NCBI GenBank assembly: GCA_964437465.1
Contig: CAYTGI010000006.1
Span: forward strand, 1-64,000
Origin: JAGQLF01 sp964437465
Lineage (GTDB): Bacteria; Patescibacteriota; Dojkabacteria; J137
Direction of reading: 5' to 3'
Length of the DNA: 64,000 bases
Of the stretch, positions 1 to 9,500 are shown piece by piece (position 1 is the first letter of the stretch; each line of letters opens with the position of its first letter). Under the pieces are notes generated by a model. That model worked only from the letters and a program-made list of their open reading frames with translations, did no database searches and had not been told where the DNA came from. Both the position numbers and the translations under genes were made by a program.

Positions 1-2
1 TT

Positions 3-200
3 TCATCTGTAAGACATTTAGCAATGATGGTTGAGGATCATCCGCTAGATTATAGAAACTTTGAGGGAGTTATTCCTGAAGGAAATTACGGAGCAGGACC
101 AGTCTTAATCTGGGATGAAGGGACTTATGAATGGTCAAAATCCTCAAATCCAAAAGAAATTCAAGAATTTGTAAAAAAGGAATTAAAGAGGGGGAGTTAA
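3..200 (+). pseudogene. ligD: LigD 3'-phosphoesterase domain, end fragment (frame broken from the rest)
   Basis: This reading frame enters from the left edge. It encodes the end of a LigD-type 3'-phosphoesterase domain, including the stretch VIPEGNYGAGPVLIWDEGTY, which is characteristic of that family. The frame stops at 198-200. The next frame continues the same domain (ELKLVLHGKKLKG) and then the ligase domain. A run of five G at 190-194 sits exactly at the break. Six G would join the two frames without a gap (ELKRG followed by ELKLV). The piece is therefore the upstream part of the gene described next, split by a one-base loss that is either real or an assembly error. Confidence 0.8.
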
Positions 201-2230
201 AGTTGGTTCTTCATGGAAAAAAGCTTAAAGGGCTTTTTGCGTTTGTTCGTTTTAAAAAAGCTGGAGAGAATGCATGGTTAATAATTAAGGATAAAGATGA
301 GTTCGAAGGAAAGGAGATTAAAGATGAAACTTCAGTTCGGTCTGGTAGAACAATTGAAGAAGTTCTGGAAGGAAAAAATGCAATGGATCTTTCAGATGTT
401 AGTAAAAAATGGAAATCCCATACTGTAGAACCAATGCTTGCTAAGCTAGTCGATGAGCCGTTTGATGATGATCATTTTATCTTTGAAGTTAAATGGGATG
501 GATATAGAGCTATTTCTGAAACAGGAAAAAAGACAAAACTTTACTCAAGAAATAATCAGGATTTTAGTAAAGATTATGAGCTGATTTTTAATGAGCTTAA
601 AAAGATAAAGAAAGAAATGGTTATAGATGGAGAAATTGTAGTTCTTGATTATAAAGGAAGATCGGATTTTGATGCTTTACAGGAATATAAGAAAAATAAA
701 GAGGGAGAGTTAGTTTTTTATGTTTTTGATATTTTAAGTTTTGAAGGAAAGGATCTTCGAGATTTGTCTGTAGTTCAGCGAAAAAGAATTCTTGAAAATG
801 TTTTACCTACAAATAATTTAATTAGATACAGCGATCATATTAAAGAAAAAGGTAAGGATTTTTTTAAACTTGCTAACATGGAAAAATTAGAGGGAATGAT
901 TGCTAAAAAAATTGATAGTAAGTACGAAGAAGGGAAGAGGAGTGGTTCATGGCAGAAGATCAAATTAGTTAAAACGGAAGAAGTAATTATCTGTGGCTAC
1001 ACTAAGCCAGAAGGCAAGAGAGATGCTTTTGGTTCATTAGTACTTGGAGTGTATCGTGATGGAGAATTGGTTTACGTTGGAAATACTGGAAGTGGATTTA
1101 CAGATAAAAACCTAAAAGAAGTTAAAGCAAAATTAGATAAATATAAAACTAAAAAATCTCCTTTTAAAGATGAGCCGAGTCTTAATAATTTAGAGACATG
1201 GTTGAAGCCTGAAGTTATTGCTGAAGTTAAGATAAGTGGATGGACTAAGAAAGGAAATATGAGACATGCAATATTTATGGGATTCATAAAAGATAAGAAA
1301 GCAGAAGATATTGAAGGTTATAAACCAGAAGTGGAGCATGATGGTTATGAAAAGAAGGGTAATAAATTAGAGCTTTCTAATCTAAATAAAGTCTATTGGC
1401 CAAAAGAAAAGTATACAAAGGGAGATATGATTAAATACTATGAAGAAATTTCTAAGATCATGATTCCTTATCTAAAAGATCGACCTCAGAATATGAACCG
1501 TTTTCCTAATGGAATAACAGGCAAAAGTTTTTATCAGAAAGATATTGATTCAGTTCCTAAATTTGTAGATGTAGAAACTATTCATTCAGAAAGTAATAAT
1601 CGTGATATCGACTATATTGTGTGTAATAACAAAGAAACACTTCTATATATGGCAAACCTAGGAAGTATAGAGATTAATCCATGGAATTCTCGGGTTGGAA
1701 GTTTAGACAAACCTGATTACTTAATTTTTGATTTAGATGCAAAAGAGAAATATTTTGAAAAGATTATAAAAACTGCACTTGAGCTAAGAAAATTACTTGA
1801 AAAATATGAGATTGATAATTTTGTAAAAACCTCTGGGAAAAGAGGGATTCATATAAACATTCCGCTAAATGCTAAATACGATTTTGATCAGGATAGAACT
1901 TTTGCGGAAATTATTAGTAGAAAAATTGAAGAAAGAATTCCTGATATTGTAAGCCTTGAACGTAATCCGGATAAAAGGAAAGATAAAGTCTATATTGACT
2001 ACCTTCAAAACCGAAGAGGGCAGACAACAGTTGGTGTATATTCAGTTAGGCCAGTGGACGGAGCGCCAGTTTCAACACCATTAAAATGGAAAGAAGTTAC
2101 AAAAAGACTAGATCCAAAGAAATTTAATATTAAGACTATGAGTAAGAGGATTGATAAGGTCGGGGATATGTGGGAGGGAGTGTTAGGTAAGGGAATTGAT
2201 TTGGGGAAAATACTGAAGAAGTTAAAATGA
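131..2230 (+). CDS. ligD: DNA ligase D, ligase and polymerase portion
   Basis: ATP-dependent DNA ligase D seals and fills broken DNA ends, normally together with Ku in bacterial end joining. True coding in this frame probably begins near 194, because the first 21 residues overlap the phosphoesterase fragment in another frame. The order is end of the phosphoesterase domain, then adenylation domain with the ligase motif EVKWDGYR (catalytic Lys at residue 121 of this frame), then OB fold, then a LigD-type polymerase/primase domain from about residue 415 (SNLNKVYWP, later YLIFDLDA and FVKTSGKRGIHI). PE-LIG-POL is the order known from Pseudomonas. No Ku gene is in the window. The reading frame ends in TGA. 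If the frameshift is real, the product lacks most of its phosphoesterase domain. Confidence 0.9.
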   Translation: MVKILKSKRNSRICKKGIKEGELKLVLHGKKLKGLFAFVRFKKAGENAWLIIKDKDEFEGKEIKDETSVRSGRTIEEVLEGKNAMDLSDVSKKWKSHTVEPMLAKLVDEPFDDDHFIFEVKWDGYRAISETGKKTKLYSRNNQDFSKDYELIFNELKKIKKEMVIDGEIVVLDYKGRSDFDALQEYKKNKEGELVFYVFDILSFEGKDLRDLSVVQRKRILENVLPTNNLIRYSDHIKEKGKDFFKLANMEKLEGMIAKKIDSKYEEGKRSGSWQKIKLVKTEEVIICGYTKPEGKRDAFGSLVLGVYRDGELVYVGNTGSGFTDKNLKEVKAKLDKYKTKKSPFKDEPSLNNLETWLKPEVIAEVKISGWTKKGNMRHAIFMGFIKDKKAEDIEGYKPEVEHDGYEKKGNKLELSNLNKVYWPKEKYTKGDMIKYYEEISKIMIPYLKDRPQNMNRFPNGITGKSFYQKDIDSVPKFVDVETIHSESNNRDIDYIVCNNKETLLYMANLGSIEINPWNSRVGSLDKPDYLIFDLDAKEKYFEKIIKTALELRKLLEKYEIDNFVKTSGKRGIHINIPLNAKYDFDQDRTFAEIISRKIEERIPDIVSLERNPDKRKDKVYIDYLQNRRGQTTVGVYSVRPVDGAPVSTPLKWKEVTKRLDPKKFNIKTMSKRIDKVGDMWEGVLGKGIDLGKILKKLK

Positions 2231-2238
2231 TTATTATT

Positions 2239-2279
2239 GAGTACTAAGGTACTAAAGTACTTAGGTACTTGAGTACTTA
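2239..2279. repeat. Five-copy 8-bp GTAC tandem repeat forming an imperfect hairpin
   Basis: GTAC occurs at 2241, 2249, 2257, 2265 and 2273, an exact 8-bp period with the unit close to GTACTAAG. Because the unit core is palindromic, the block is also an imperfect inverted repeat (about 15 of 19 positions pair). It fills the space between the convergent ligD and sortase genes and overlaps the last codons of the sortase frame. It may act as a bidirectional terminator or be a slippage-prone repeat. Confidence 0.6.
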
Positions 2280-3134
2280 ATTTACCGGTCTTGCAATCGC
2301 TACATACCTATTTGAATTATTACCAGCTGGATAACAGGTAAACAAAGTTAAAGTTCTCTGGTTTTCCTGTCCTGTAATTATTGAAATATCAGTCGGCTCA
2401 ACAATCTTACTTCTAAACATTCTAAATTTATGGGTCTCTCCTTCCATCTCAATTATAATTTCATCACCTACTTTTAAATTAGGAATAAAAGAAAACGCTA
2501 CCTCTGGATCACTTGCCCTAGGATTATAATTAGGACTAGCGCTATGACCATAAATAACAATATTATTATTAACATCTGAAATCGGTAATCCAGTGTTTTC
2601 AAAATGTGCTAGTGAATTTTTAAGTACAGCATTGTAAGCTGATTCTGTTGTTGAGTCGACATTAGCTTGAACAGGTAATCTTTCGATTCCAATTGAGGGT
2701 ATTGAGATATAAAAAGTTCCTCTATAGTTTCTACTTACTGAATCATCTTGCAGAATCTGTTGATCAAATGCTTCTGAAGATACCTCAGCTAATCCAGCAG
2801 GATTAGAGATAAATTTAGATCTATCAATATAATCTCCAGATGTTAGAGTAGTCGTTCCTTGAGCAACGAGTCCGTTTTGTCTTTGTATTTGGTACTGAAT
2901 CTCTGGATAAACGTATTGGAAAATAAAATATAGTCCCAAAGCAATAAAAAAACTAGGAATGATTAAATTCGCTAGAAAAGAAGAGTTAACCATATTCTGA
3001 AGAAAATTATAGCTTTCAGTCGCTCCTGACCATGCTGAAAGCTTACGCTCTTCAACCTCTTCGTCGTTTAACTCAAGGTATTCTTTTTTAGATTTTAAAT
3101 AGTTTTCTGCTTTTCTATAGCTATATAAAGACAT
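2277..3134 (-). CDS. Sortase (cysteine transpeptidase), membrane-anchored
   Basis: Sortases cleave sorting signals of exported proteins and attach them to the cell wall. The catalytic triad is visible: His197 in IYGHSA, Cys267 in TLFTCYP and Arg276 in NRYVAIAR. One membrane helix lies at about residues 52-75, after an unusually long acidic and basic cytoplasmic N-terminus of about 50 residues. The catalytic domain occupies roughly 135-285. The length of 285 residues suits class D/E-like sortases, but the class is inferred. The gene converges with ligD and diverges from the sigma factor gene. No obvious LPXTG substrate is in the window. The giant surface protein at 6.6-12.5 kb lacks a recognisable sorting signal. 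Confidence 0.88.
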   Translation of the reverse strand: MSLYSYRKAENYLKSKKEYLELNDEEVEERKLSAWSGATESYNFLQNMVNSSFLANLIIPSFFIALGLYFIFQYVYPEIQYQIQRQNGLVAQGTTTLTSGDYIDRSKFISNPAGLAEVSSEAFDQQILQDDSVSRNYRGTFYISIPSIGIERLPVQANVDSTTESAYNAVLKNSLAHFENTGLPISDVNNNIVIYGHSASPNYNPRASDPEVAFSFIPNLKVGDEIIIEMEGETHKFRMFRSKIVEPTDISIITGQENQRTLTLFTCYPAGNNSNRYVAIARPVN

Positions 3135-3229
3135 AGTTTACTGAACACTTGCACATATATGATAAAATTACAGAGCTAAATTCTGCTGTAAAGTTTTTTA
3201 CATTTAACATATTAATAACAGTTTATCAT

Positions 3230-4501
3230 ATGGCAATATCTTCTGAAGACAAACAAAAAGTAAAAAGTCTTGTTATCCTTGGAAAAAAACAAGGTTATTT
3301 AACACAGGACGATATATTGGGTGTCTTTCCAGAAGTTGAAGATAATCTGCAACTTCTTGAATACATTATTGCCAATGCTCAAGATGATGAAATTGAAATA
3401 ATTGAGCCAGGGGATGATAATTCAACTTACGGTGAAGAGAAGAAAGGAAAACTAACTTTTGAAGAGAAAATAAAAATCTTAAAACAGATTAAGTCTCATG
3501 TAAGCACTGATCCTATTAGAGCTTACCTTCAAGAGATTGGTAGAATACCACTACTTAGCGCAGAAGAAGAGGTAATTCTAGCTCAACGTTTTGAGAAAGG
3601 AAATGAGGAAATGCATGAGAAGATTGAGAAATTAGCTAAAGAAAAATACCATGAAGTTTATGTAAAAGCCTGGGAAAGAATTAAAAATGATGAAAGTAGA
3701 CACATTGAAGTAGAAAAGGCAAAGCAAAGGTTAGTAGAAAAGGATAGAAGATACTCTAGTAAGGTAATTAGAGAAGGTGTAGAGGCTAAACACCTCCTAA
3801 CTACAGCTAATCTTAGACTTGTTGTTTCTATTGCTAAAAACTACTTAAAACGAGGACTAGACCTATTAGATTTAATTCAAGAAGGTAATCTTGGATTAAT
3901 GAAAGCTGTGGAAAAGTTTGAGTATAGAAAAGGTTTCAAATTCTCTACTTACGCAACATGGTGGATTAGACAGGCCATTACTAGGGCTATTGCTGACCAG
4001 GCAAGAACAATTAGAGTTCCGGTTCACATGATTGAGACTATTAACAAGCTAAGTAAGATCTCATCTCAGCTAGCTTCTAAATTAGGTAGAAAACCTACAC
4101 TAAAGGAAATTGCTAGAGCAATGGAACTTACTCCTAAGAAAGTTCAAGAGATTATAAAGATTGCTCAAAAACCACAATCTCTTGAAACTCCAATTGGAGA
4201 GGATGGTGAGAATAGTCTTATTGATATTATCCCTGACGAGTATACTGCTTCTCCTCAAGAGTTAGCTACGTTCTCATTCTTAAAGAAGCAGATCAATGAG
4301 ATTTTAGATGGTCTTTCAGATAGAGAGAGAAAAGTAATAGAGTTAAGATTTGGTCTTAGAGATGGTGTAACTAGAACCTTAGAAGAGGTTGGACATGAGT
4401 TTAATGTTACTAGAGAGCGAATTAGACAGATAGAAGCTAAAGCTCTTAAGCGAATGAAGAGTGAAGAAGTTGCACAAGCTCTTAAAGACTACTTGGATTA
4501 G
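3230..4501 (+). CDS. rpoD: Primary RNA polymerase sigma factor (RpoD/SigA type)
   Basis: This is the housekeeping sigma-70 factor. A short region 1.1-like helical domain comes first (KSLVILGKKQGYLTQDDI). Region 1.2 follows (DPIRAYLQEIGRIPLLS), then region 2 with the core-binding and -10 recognition helices (ANLRLVVSIAKNYLKRGL, FKFSTYATWWIRQAITRAIA), region 3, and region 4.2 with the -35 helix-turn-helix (TLEEVGHEFNVTRERIRQIE). The start MAISSEDKQ at 3230 is preferred; the open frame reaches 3149, but those 27 residues resemble non-coding sequence. The product has 423 residues. The gene converges with the next one, leaving eight bases between stop codons. Confidence 0.95.
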   Translation: MAISSEDKQKVKSLVILGKKQGYLTQDDILGVFPEVEDNLQLLEYIIANAQDDEIEIIEPGDDNSTYGEEKKGKLTFEEKIKILKQIKSHVSTDPIRAYLQEIGRIPLLSAEEEVILAQRFEKGNEEMHEKIEKLAKEKYHEVYVKAWERIKNDESRHIEVEKAKQRLVEKDRRYSSKVIREGVEAKHLLTTANLRLVVSIAKNYLKRGLDLLDLIQEGNLGLMKAVEKFEYRKGFKFSTYATWWIRQAITRAIADQARTIRVPVHMIETINKLSKISSQLASKLGRKPTLKEIARAMELTPKKVQEIIKIAQKPQSLETPIGEDGENSLIDIIPDEYTASPQELATFSFLKKQINEILDGLSDRERKVIELRFGLRDGVTRTLEEVGHEFNVTRERIRQIEAKALKRMKSEEVAQALKDYLD

Positions 4502-4509
4502 GAAAGTTA

Positions 4510-5214
4510 TTATTGTTCATCCCTAAATCGAGCATCTAACCTTGATCTTAGAGCTCTATATCTGTTTTTTCTTACCTGCCAATAGGTATTTAGTTCTTGA
4601 ATCTCCTCTTTAGTATATTTCGGAGGTTTTAATCCAAAAAATCTTCTTGATGTCAGATTATCAATCTCTTCATCAGGTATTTTAATAGTTGATGGAGTTA
4701 ATGAGATATTTTTTTCTTTGAGAATAAAATAGCATCGTCTTAAAGCTCTTGAGAGAATAAGCTCAATTGAACCATTAAAATCATCGATAGGCTTAGCATG
4801 AATTCTCCAAGCTCTAGAAATTTCAACGATATCACTTTTTTTATTATTTAGAACTCGAATTGCATCTTGGCTGTAGAAATGAATCTGGAAGACCCTAGGG
4901 AAATCCCCAGTAGATATATCTATGCTAAATGGAGGAGGAGATATACAAACATTTAGGTTGGTTCCTGTTAAGTTGAAAACTCTAACAAGATTATAGTAAG
5001 CTGGATACTGCTCATCTTTTATGTAAAATGGGCTAGGAGTTGTGCCTCTATTCACTATCAGTTCATCAAACCCATGTTTAGCAAAAACTCTAGTCACATC
5101 TTGTAATGACCTAATTAATACTTTTGGTCTTTCCTTTGATTGTAAGTAGTCGAACTGATCCATGAATAAAAGATTACTAGCGGATTCTACTACACCCATC
5201 GAAAATATCAACAT
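4510..5214 (-). CDS. Hypothetical protein
   Basis: I do not recognise a family for this 234-residue protein. It has no signal peptide or membrane segment. It is mixed alpha/beta in composition and ends in a strongly basic helix rich in Arg (about residues 210-230), which could bind nucleic acid. The start is uncertain: Met1, Met6 and Met18 are all possible, and the first leaves only 19 bases to the divergent gene at 5234. It converges tightly on the sigma factor gene. Confidence 0.65.
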   Translation of the reverse strand: MLIFSMGVVESASNLLFMDQFDYLQSKERPKVLIRSLQDVTRVFAKHGFDELIVNRGTTPSPFYIKDEQYPAYYNLVRVFNLTGTNLNVCISPPPFSIDISTGDFPRVFQIHFYSQDAIRVLNNKKSDIVEISRAWRIHAKPIDDFNGSIELILSRALRRCYFILKEKNISLTPSTIKIPDEEIDNLTSRRFFGLKPPKYTKEEIQELNTYWQVRKNRYRALRSRLDARFRDEQ

Positions 5215-5233
5215 ACTTTGTTAGACTTACTCT

Positions 5234-6040
5234 ATGAGTAAAAAAAATGAAAGTAAAGAAAGGTTTAATGTTTGGTTACAACAAGGTAAACACGATTTGG
5301 ATGCAGCAAAAGTATCACTAGAAGGCGGTTTTTATGAATGGGTTTGTTATCAGTCAATTCAAAGCGTTGAGAAGATCATTAAAGCAGTAGTTGTTCATTC
5401 AGGATTTCGTCCCCCAAGAGTTCATAAACTCGGTGTCCTTCTTGGAATGGCTAATAAGGCTAATAAGGCTTTTGAGGATGTAAAGCTAGAGTTTAGAAAG
5501 ATTGAATCCTATACTTTTATCTCTCGTTATCCATTTATAATTCCTGGGCAAAATAAAACTCCTCACGAATTAATTACAAAAGAAGAGGCAGAAACCTGTA
5601 TTAGATTAGCTACAGATATTTTAGATAAGATCGAAACATTCTTATCTGGGCAAACATCTTCATCAGGAGATAAGCCTATAGAAACTGGAGACTATTATTT
5701 TTCAAAAGAAGAGATAACTTCGAGAATAGAAAACTTGATCGAATCGATTATAAATTGTGAACATATTAAAACAGAGAAGATTATACTTTTCGGAAGTTTT
5801 GCTAGAGAGAAGACTAGGCCACGAACGTCAACTATGGATATTATGGTAATAGGGAGAACAGAACTACCTTTTCTTGAAAGAATTAGTTACGTTCGAGAAA
5901 TAACTAGAGGAAGTGAACCAATTGTTGAGCCATTAGTCTATACTCCAGAGGAGTTTGATCAGCTTCTTAATGAGGAGGGTGAGGGGTTTTTAGAGACAGC
6001 TTTAGAGGAAGGGAAAGTTATTTGGGAAAGATTTAATTAA
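5234..6040 (+). CDS. HEPN domain fused to a MNT-type nucleotidyltransferase
   Basis: Residues 8-135 look like a HEPN domain, an all-helical fold that often acts as an RNase, with a candidate RNase motif R59-x4-H64 (RPPRVH). Residues 160-268 look like a minimal nucleotidyltransferase: GSFARE at 187-192 followed by STMDIMVIG. In typical members the latter reads SDIDLLVI. Here the first metal-binding Asp position is Thr and only Asp202 remains, so catalysis is doubtful. HEPN and MNT are usually separate genes forming a toxin-antitoxin pair in which the nucleotidyltransferase modifies the HEPN toxin. Here they are one polypeptide. The gene is followed at 32 bases by the HIT-like gene on the same strand. 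Confidence 0.75.
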   Translation: MSKKNESKERFNVWLQQGKHDLDAAKVSLEGGFYEWVCYQSIQSVEKIIKAVVVHSGFRPPRVHKLGVLLGMANKANKAFEDVKLEFRKIESYTFISRYPFIIPGQNKTPHELITKEEAETCIRLATDILDKIETFLSGQTSSSGDKPIETGDYYFSKEEITSRIENLIESIINCEHIKTEKIILFGSFAREKTRPRTSTMDIMVIGRTELPFLERISYVREITRGSEPIVEPLVYTPEEFDQLLNEEGEGFLETALEEGKVIWERFN

Positions 6041-6072
6041 TAACTTGTAATTAAAAATTAATAATTGAGTTT

Positions 6073-6552
6073 ATGTCCTCAGAGAGAATAACTAAAGAAG
6101 ATTGGGATAAACTTAGGGTTGCTGACTTAGATGATTGGACTTTGATTGTAGCTGGAGATCAACATACATTAGGTTCAGTAATAATTTTTCCTCCTGGAAA
6201 TATAGAAGCATCTATAGCCCATCTTCCTGATGAAGAACTTATTGAATTCGGTAAAGTTTCAAGAATAGTGGAAAATTTATTAAAAAAGTCTTTTGGAGCA
6301 GAGTGGTTTAACTACTCACAAGCAGGAAATAGAATTAGAAAGCTTCATATTTTAATACAGCCTAGATATTCCAAACCATTTGAATTTGTAAATAAAGTTT
6401 ATGTTGATGAAGGTTGGCCAGGACCCATTAAAGCTCTTGATGAGGATGATTTACCTGATAGAGAGAATGTATTTAACCTAGTTGAAGAATTACGAAATCA
6501 GATAAATAATATTGATAATGACGGCATGCATTTAAATATTTACAATAATTAA
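6073..6552 (+). CDS. HIT-like (histidine triad fold) protein with degenerate active site
   Basis: The 159-residue protein matches the HIT fold: GSVIIFPPGNIEASIAHLPD, an amphipathic helix, then FNYSQAGN. The canonical triad HxHxH followed by hydrophobics and PR aligns with K90-L-H92-I-L94-I-Q-P-R98. Only the central histidine, the nucleophile in Hint-type enzymes, is kept; the flanking two are Lys and Leu. Nucleotide hydrolysis may therefore be lost or altered. It probably shares a transcript with the HEPN fusion upstream. The family call rests on the general pattern, and a specific substrate cannot be named. Confidence 0.65.
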   Translation: MSSERITKEDWDKLRVADLDDWTLIVAGDQHTLGSVIIFPPGNIEASIAHLPDEELIEFGKVSRIVENLLKKSFGAEWFNYSQAGNRIRKLHILIQPRYSKPFEFVNKVYVDEGWPGPIKALDEDDLPDRENVFNLVEELRNQINNIDNDGMHLNIYNN

Positions 6553-6598
6553 TTGTTGCTTCTTAAAGAGAATAAACTAATTAATTCGTAATTCGTAA

Positions 6599-9500
6599 TT
6601 AATCCAAACTTTCTCTAATAGAGTAGAACCTTGAACCGAAGCTGTTCTCGTAAATCTTCTTGTATCTTCCATCATGAACAAATAGATGTGCAGGTCTTTC
6701 AAGATTTCCGTTACCATTACCATTCATGTTTCTTTGAAGGTCTAGTTCTCTTGCGTAAACCCCTCCTTTAATCATTAACCCATCCCATTTAAATGTATCT
6801 CCAGATTCGTTATCAAGCTCAGCCCTGAAAGTCCCATCTACAATGAAGAATCCCTCTATGATATCATAGTCTGCTGGATTATTAGTGAAGATATTAGTAT
6901 TTGTTTTACTTTCCCCAGTCTTAATTATTACATCTCCTTTCACAACGAATATACAACCATTTTGATTATGTCGAGTTGTTAAATCTGGTTCAATAATTAA
7001 GTTCCCTTCTACAAATATTATTCCTTGTTGATCACATACAGCACCGCTTCTAATTGATACATCATTTTTTACAACAACAGGTCGAATAACATCTCTGTTT
7101 TCAGGTCTTGGGCAGAATCCTTCAGCAGTTGCTGAACCACAACCATTTGCATTTCGTGATGATCCTTGAGGACATGATGTACCTGGATTGATGAATGGCT
7201 CGCAAGCATCTTCATCGTATTTATCTGGTGTACATCTATAACAAGTTGTAACTGTTTCAAAAACTTCTCCCGGAGCTCGTTGACTAAAGCTTGTTGGACC
7301 ACTAACAGTTCCACTAGGACATGTAGCTGCCTTGTAATTAAAAGGATTACATTGGCTTAAGTCTGTAACTCCAGTTTCGCAGATAAAACATGTAATTTCA
7401 GATGGACATGTACCACCATGGATAGTTGAGCAATTAGGGTTTGATGTAGATCCACTTGGACAGATACTTCCTTGATATATAAATGATTCACAGGCATTTT
7501 GATCTCTCTTATCTTCTGTACATTTATAACAAGTTATTTCCACAGGACAGTTATTACCACACGTGTTTGATCCATTTACCCATCCTGCAGGGCAGTTATA
7601 GTTGTTAGAAGATACATCGAAAGTACTATTCTGACATGTATTTCCATCATTTTGAGGGATTGTACACCTAGAACAAGGTATTTGAGCTGGACAGTTATTA
7701 CATGTATTTCTACCTTGAGTCCATCCAGATGGACAATTCGATGCATTGAAAGTTTGGTTTTGACAAGCACCTTGGTCAGTTGTTGAGTCAGTACACCTAG
7801 AGCATGTTACATTTGCAGGACATGATCCACCATTAACTTGAGCACATCCATTATTGTTTGGGGTAGATCCTGCAGGGCAACTTGTTCCTGTGTGAATGAA
7901 TGATTCACAGTTATTCCCGTCTTCCAAAGAGCTAGTACATCTATAACAGGTAATTCTCAAAGGGCAAGTGCCACCAACTGCACCTGCACAACCATTACCT
8001 GCTGTAGAAGTGCCACCTGGACAAGAAGGTCCACTATACCACCTACCTTTACAGGCATTTCCATCGGTAAATGATCCTGTGCATGTGTAACAAAGAGAAT
8101 CTATAGGGCAAGATCCCCCAACAGCACTTGCACATCCACTTGATGATGTGGATGTTCCACCTGGACAGTTATTTGAATTTACTGTAAAAGCTTCACATGT
8201 ATTTCCATCTCTACGGCTTGAGGTACATCGATAACAAGTTCTGCTTACTGGGCAAGATCCTCCTACTGCTGCAGCACAGTTTGAACTTAGATTGTAAGCT
8301 CCTGGATTTCTTAAATATTGATTATAGTAATCTACATCATAAGCTTCACAGTTATTTCCATCATTTGTTGCAGAAGTGCATCTATATGCCCTTACAAAGT
8401 AAGGACATCTAGCACTTCCTGAGTAAATTTGTAAATTACTTGAATATCCCCCCCTTTGTTCGCAAGTACCGGATGTAATTGTAAATGGTTCATTTGTATA
8501 TGGGCTATCATATACATTACTAGTACATCTATAGCATACTGTTGATCCTGGGCAAGTACCAGATTGACATCTGCTTTGATCAGTCCATCCTGCAGGGCAA
8601 ACTGATCCTCTAACTCTTATTCTATTGCATGCACTGGTACTATCGCTTGTAGTTGAAGTACATTGATAGCAATCAGTAAATTCTATCCTTTTTTCACAGA
8701 CATTACTGTTTTGACATTGACTAAGGCTTTGAAATACATTCTGTGGATTATTATAATAATCCTGAATTGAACCAAAGTACTGTTCACATTGGTTACCGTC
8801 GTATGGATTGGTAGTACACCTGTATAGACTTGTTGAATATCCAGAATAATGCCTAGAATAGTAACCTGAATAGCAAACTCCTTGATCTTGATACCATCCT
8901 GCTGGACATCTTTCAGCGAAATAACCTTCCTCACAATTATTCGAATAAAAGAAACTATCATTATAACTTGAGCTACTCGCAGGTCTAAAACACCTTAATG
9001 TCCTTGGAAACTGATTATGTAAAGGAGGTTTTGGATTTCTGCAATAGCCTGTTTCTGAATTGCATAAATTGCTATTACTATACAGTCCATAATCCGCTTC
9101 ACAAAAGTAACTGAATACTCCTATATATTGACAGCTATTTGAACCACATCTATAACATCCTGTAAGTTCATCTCCGTAATATTGTTGAAAGCTAGCAGTA
9201 TTAGATGTAAGTACTTCATTAGGTATGAATGCTAACTCATCTTTTCTATCAAGATTTTGAATTTTTTCTAAGTTGACTGGGCTAAAACTAACATCATCTT
9301 GAGAAGAATTATTTTTCTTGTCTTCAGCAACAGTAGAAATCCCTCTAACATCAGGGAAAAGTGCTGAATTTGAAAAGAATTCATCAATAACTACAGGTTC
9401 ATCTATTGTTGGTAGTTCACCTCCATTATTTCTTTCAACTCTGTCTAAGATATGGTTATACCAATCATCAAAATTAGCTTCTCCTGGAACTTCAATAGCC

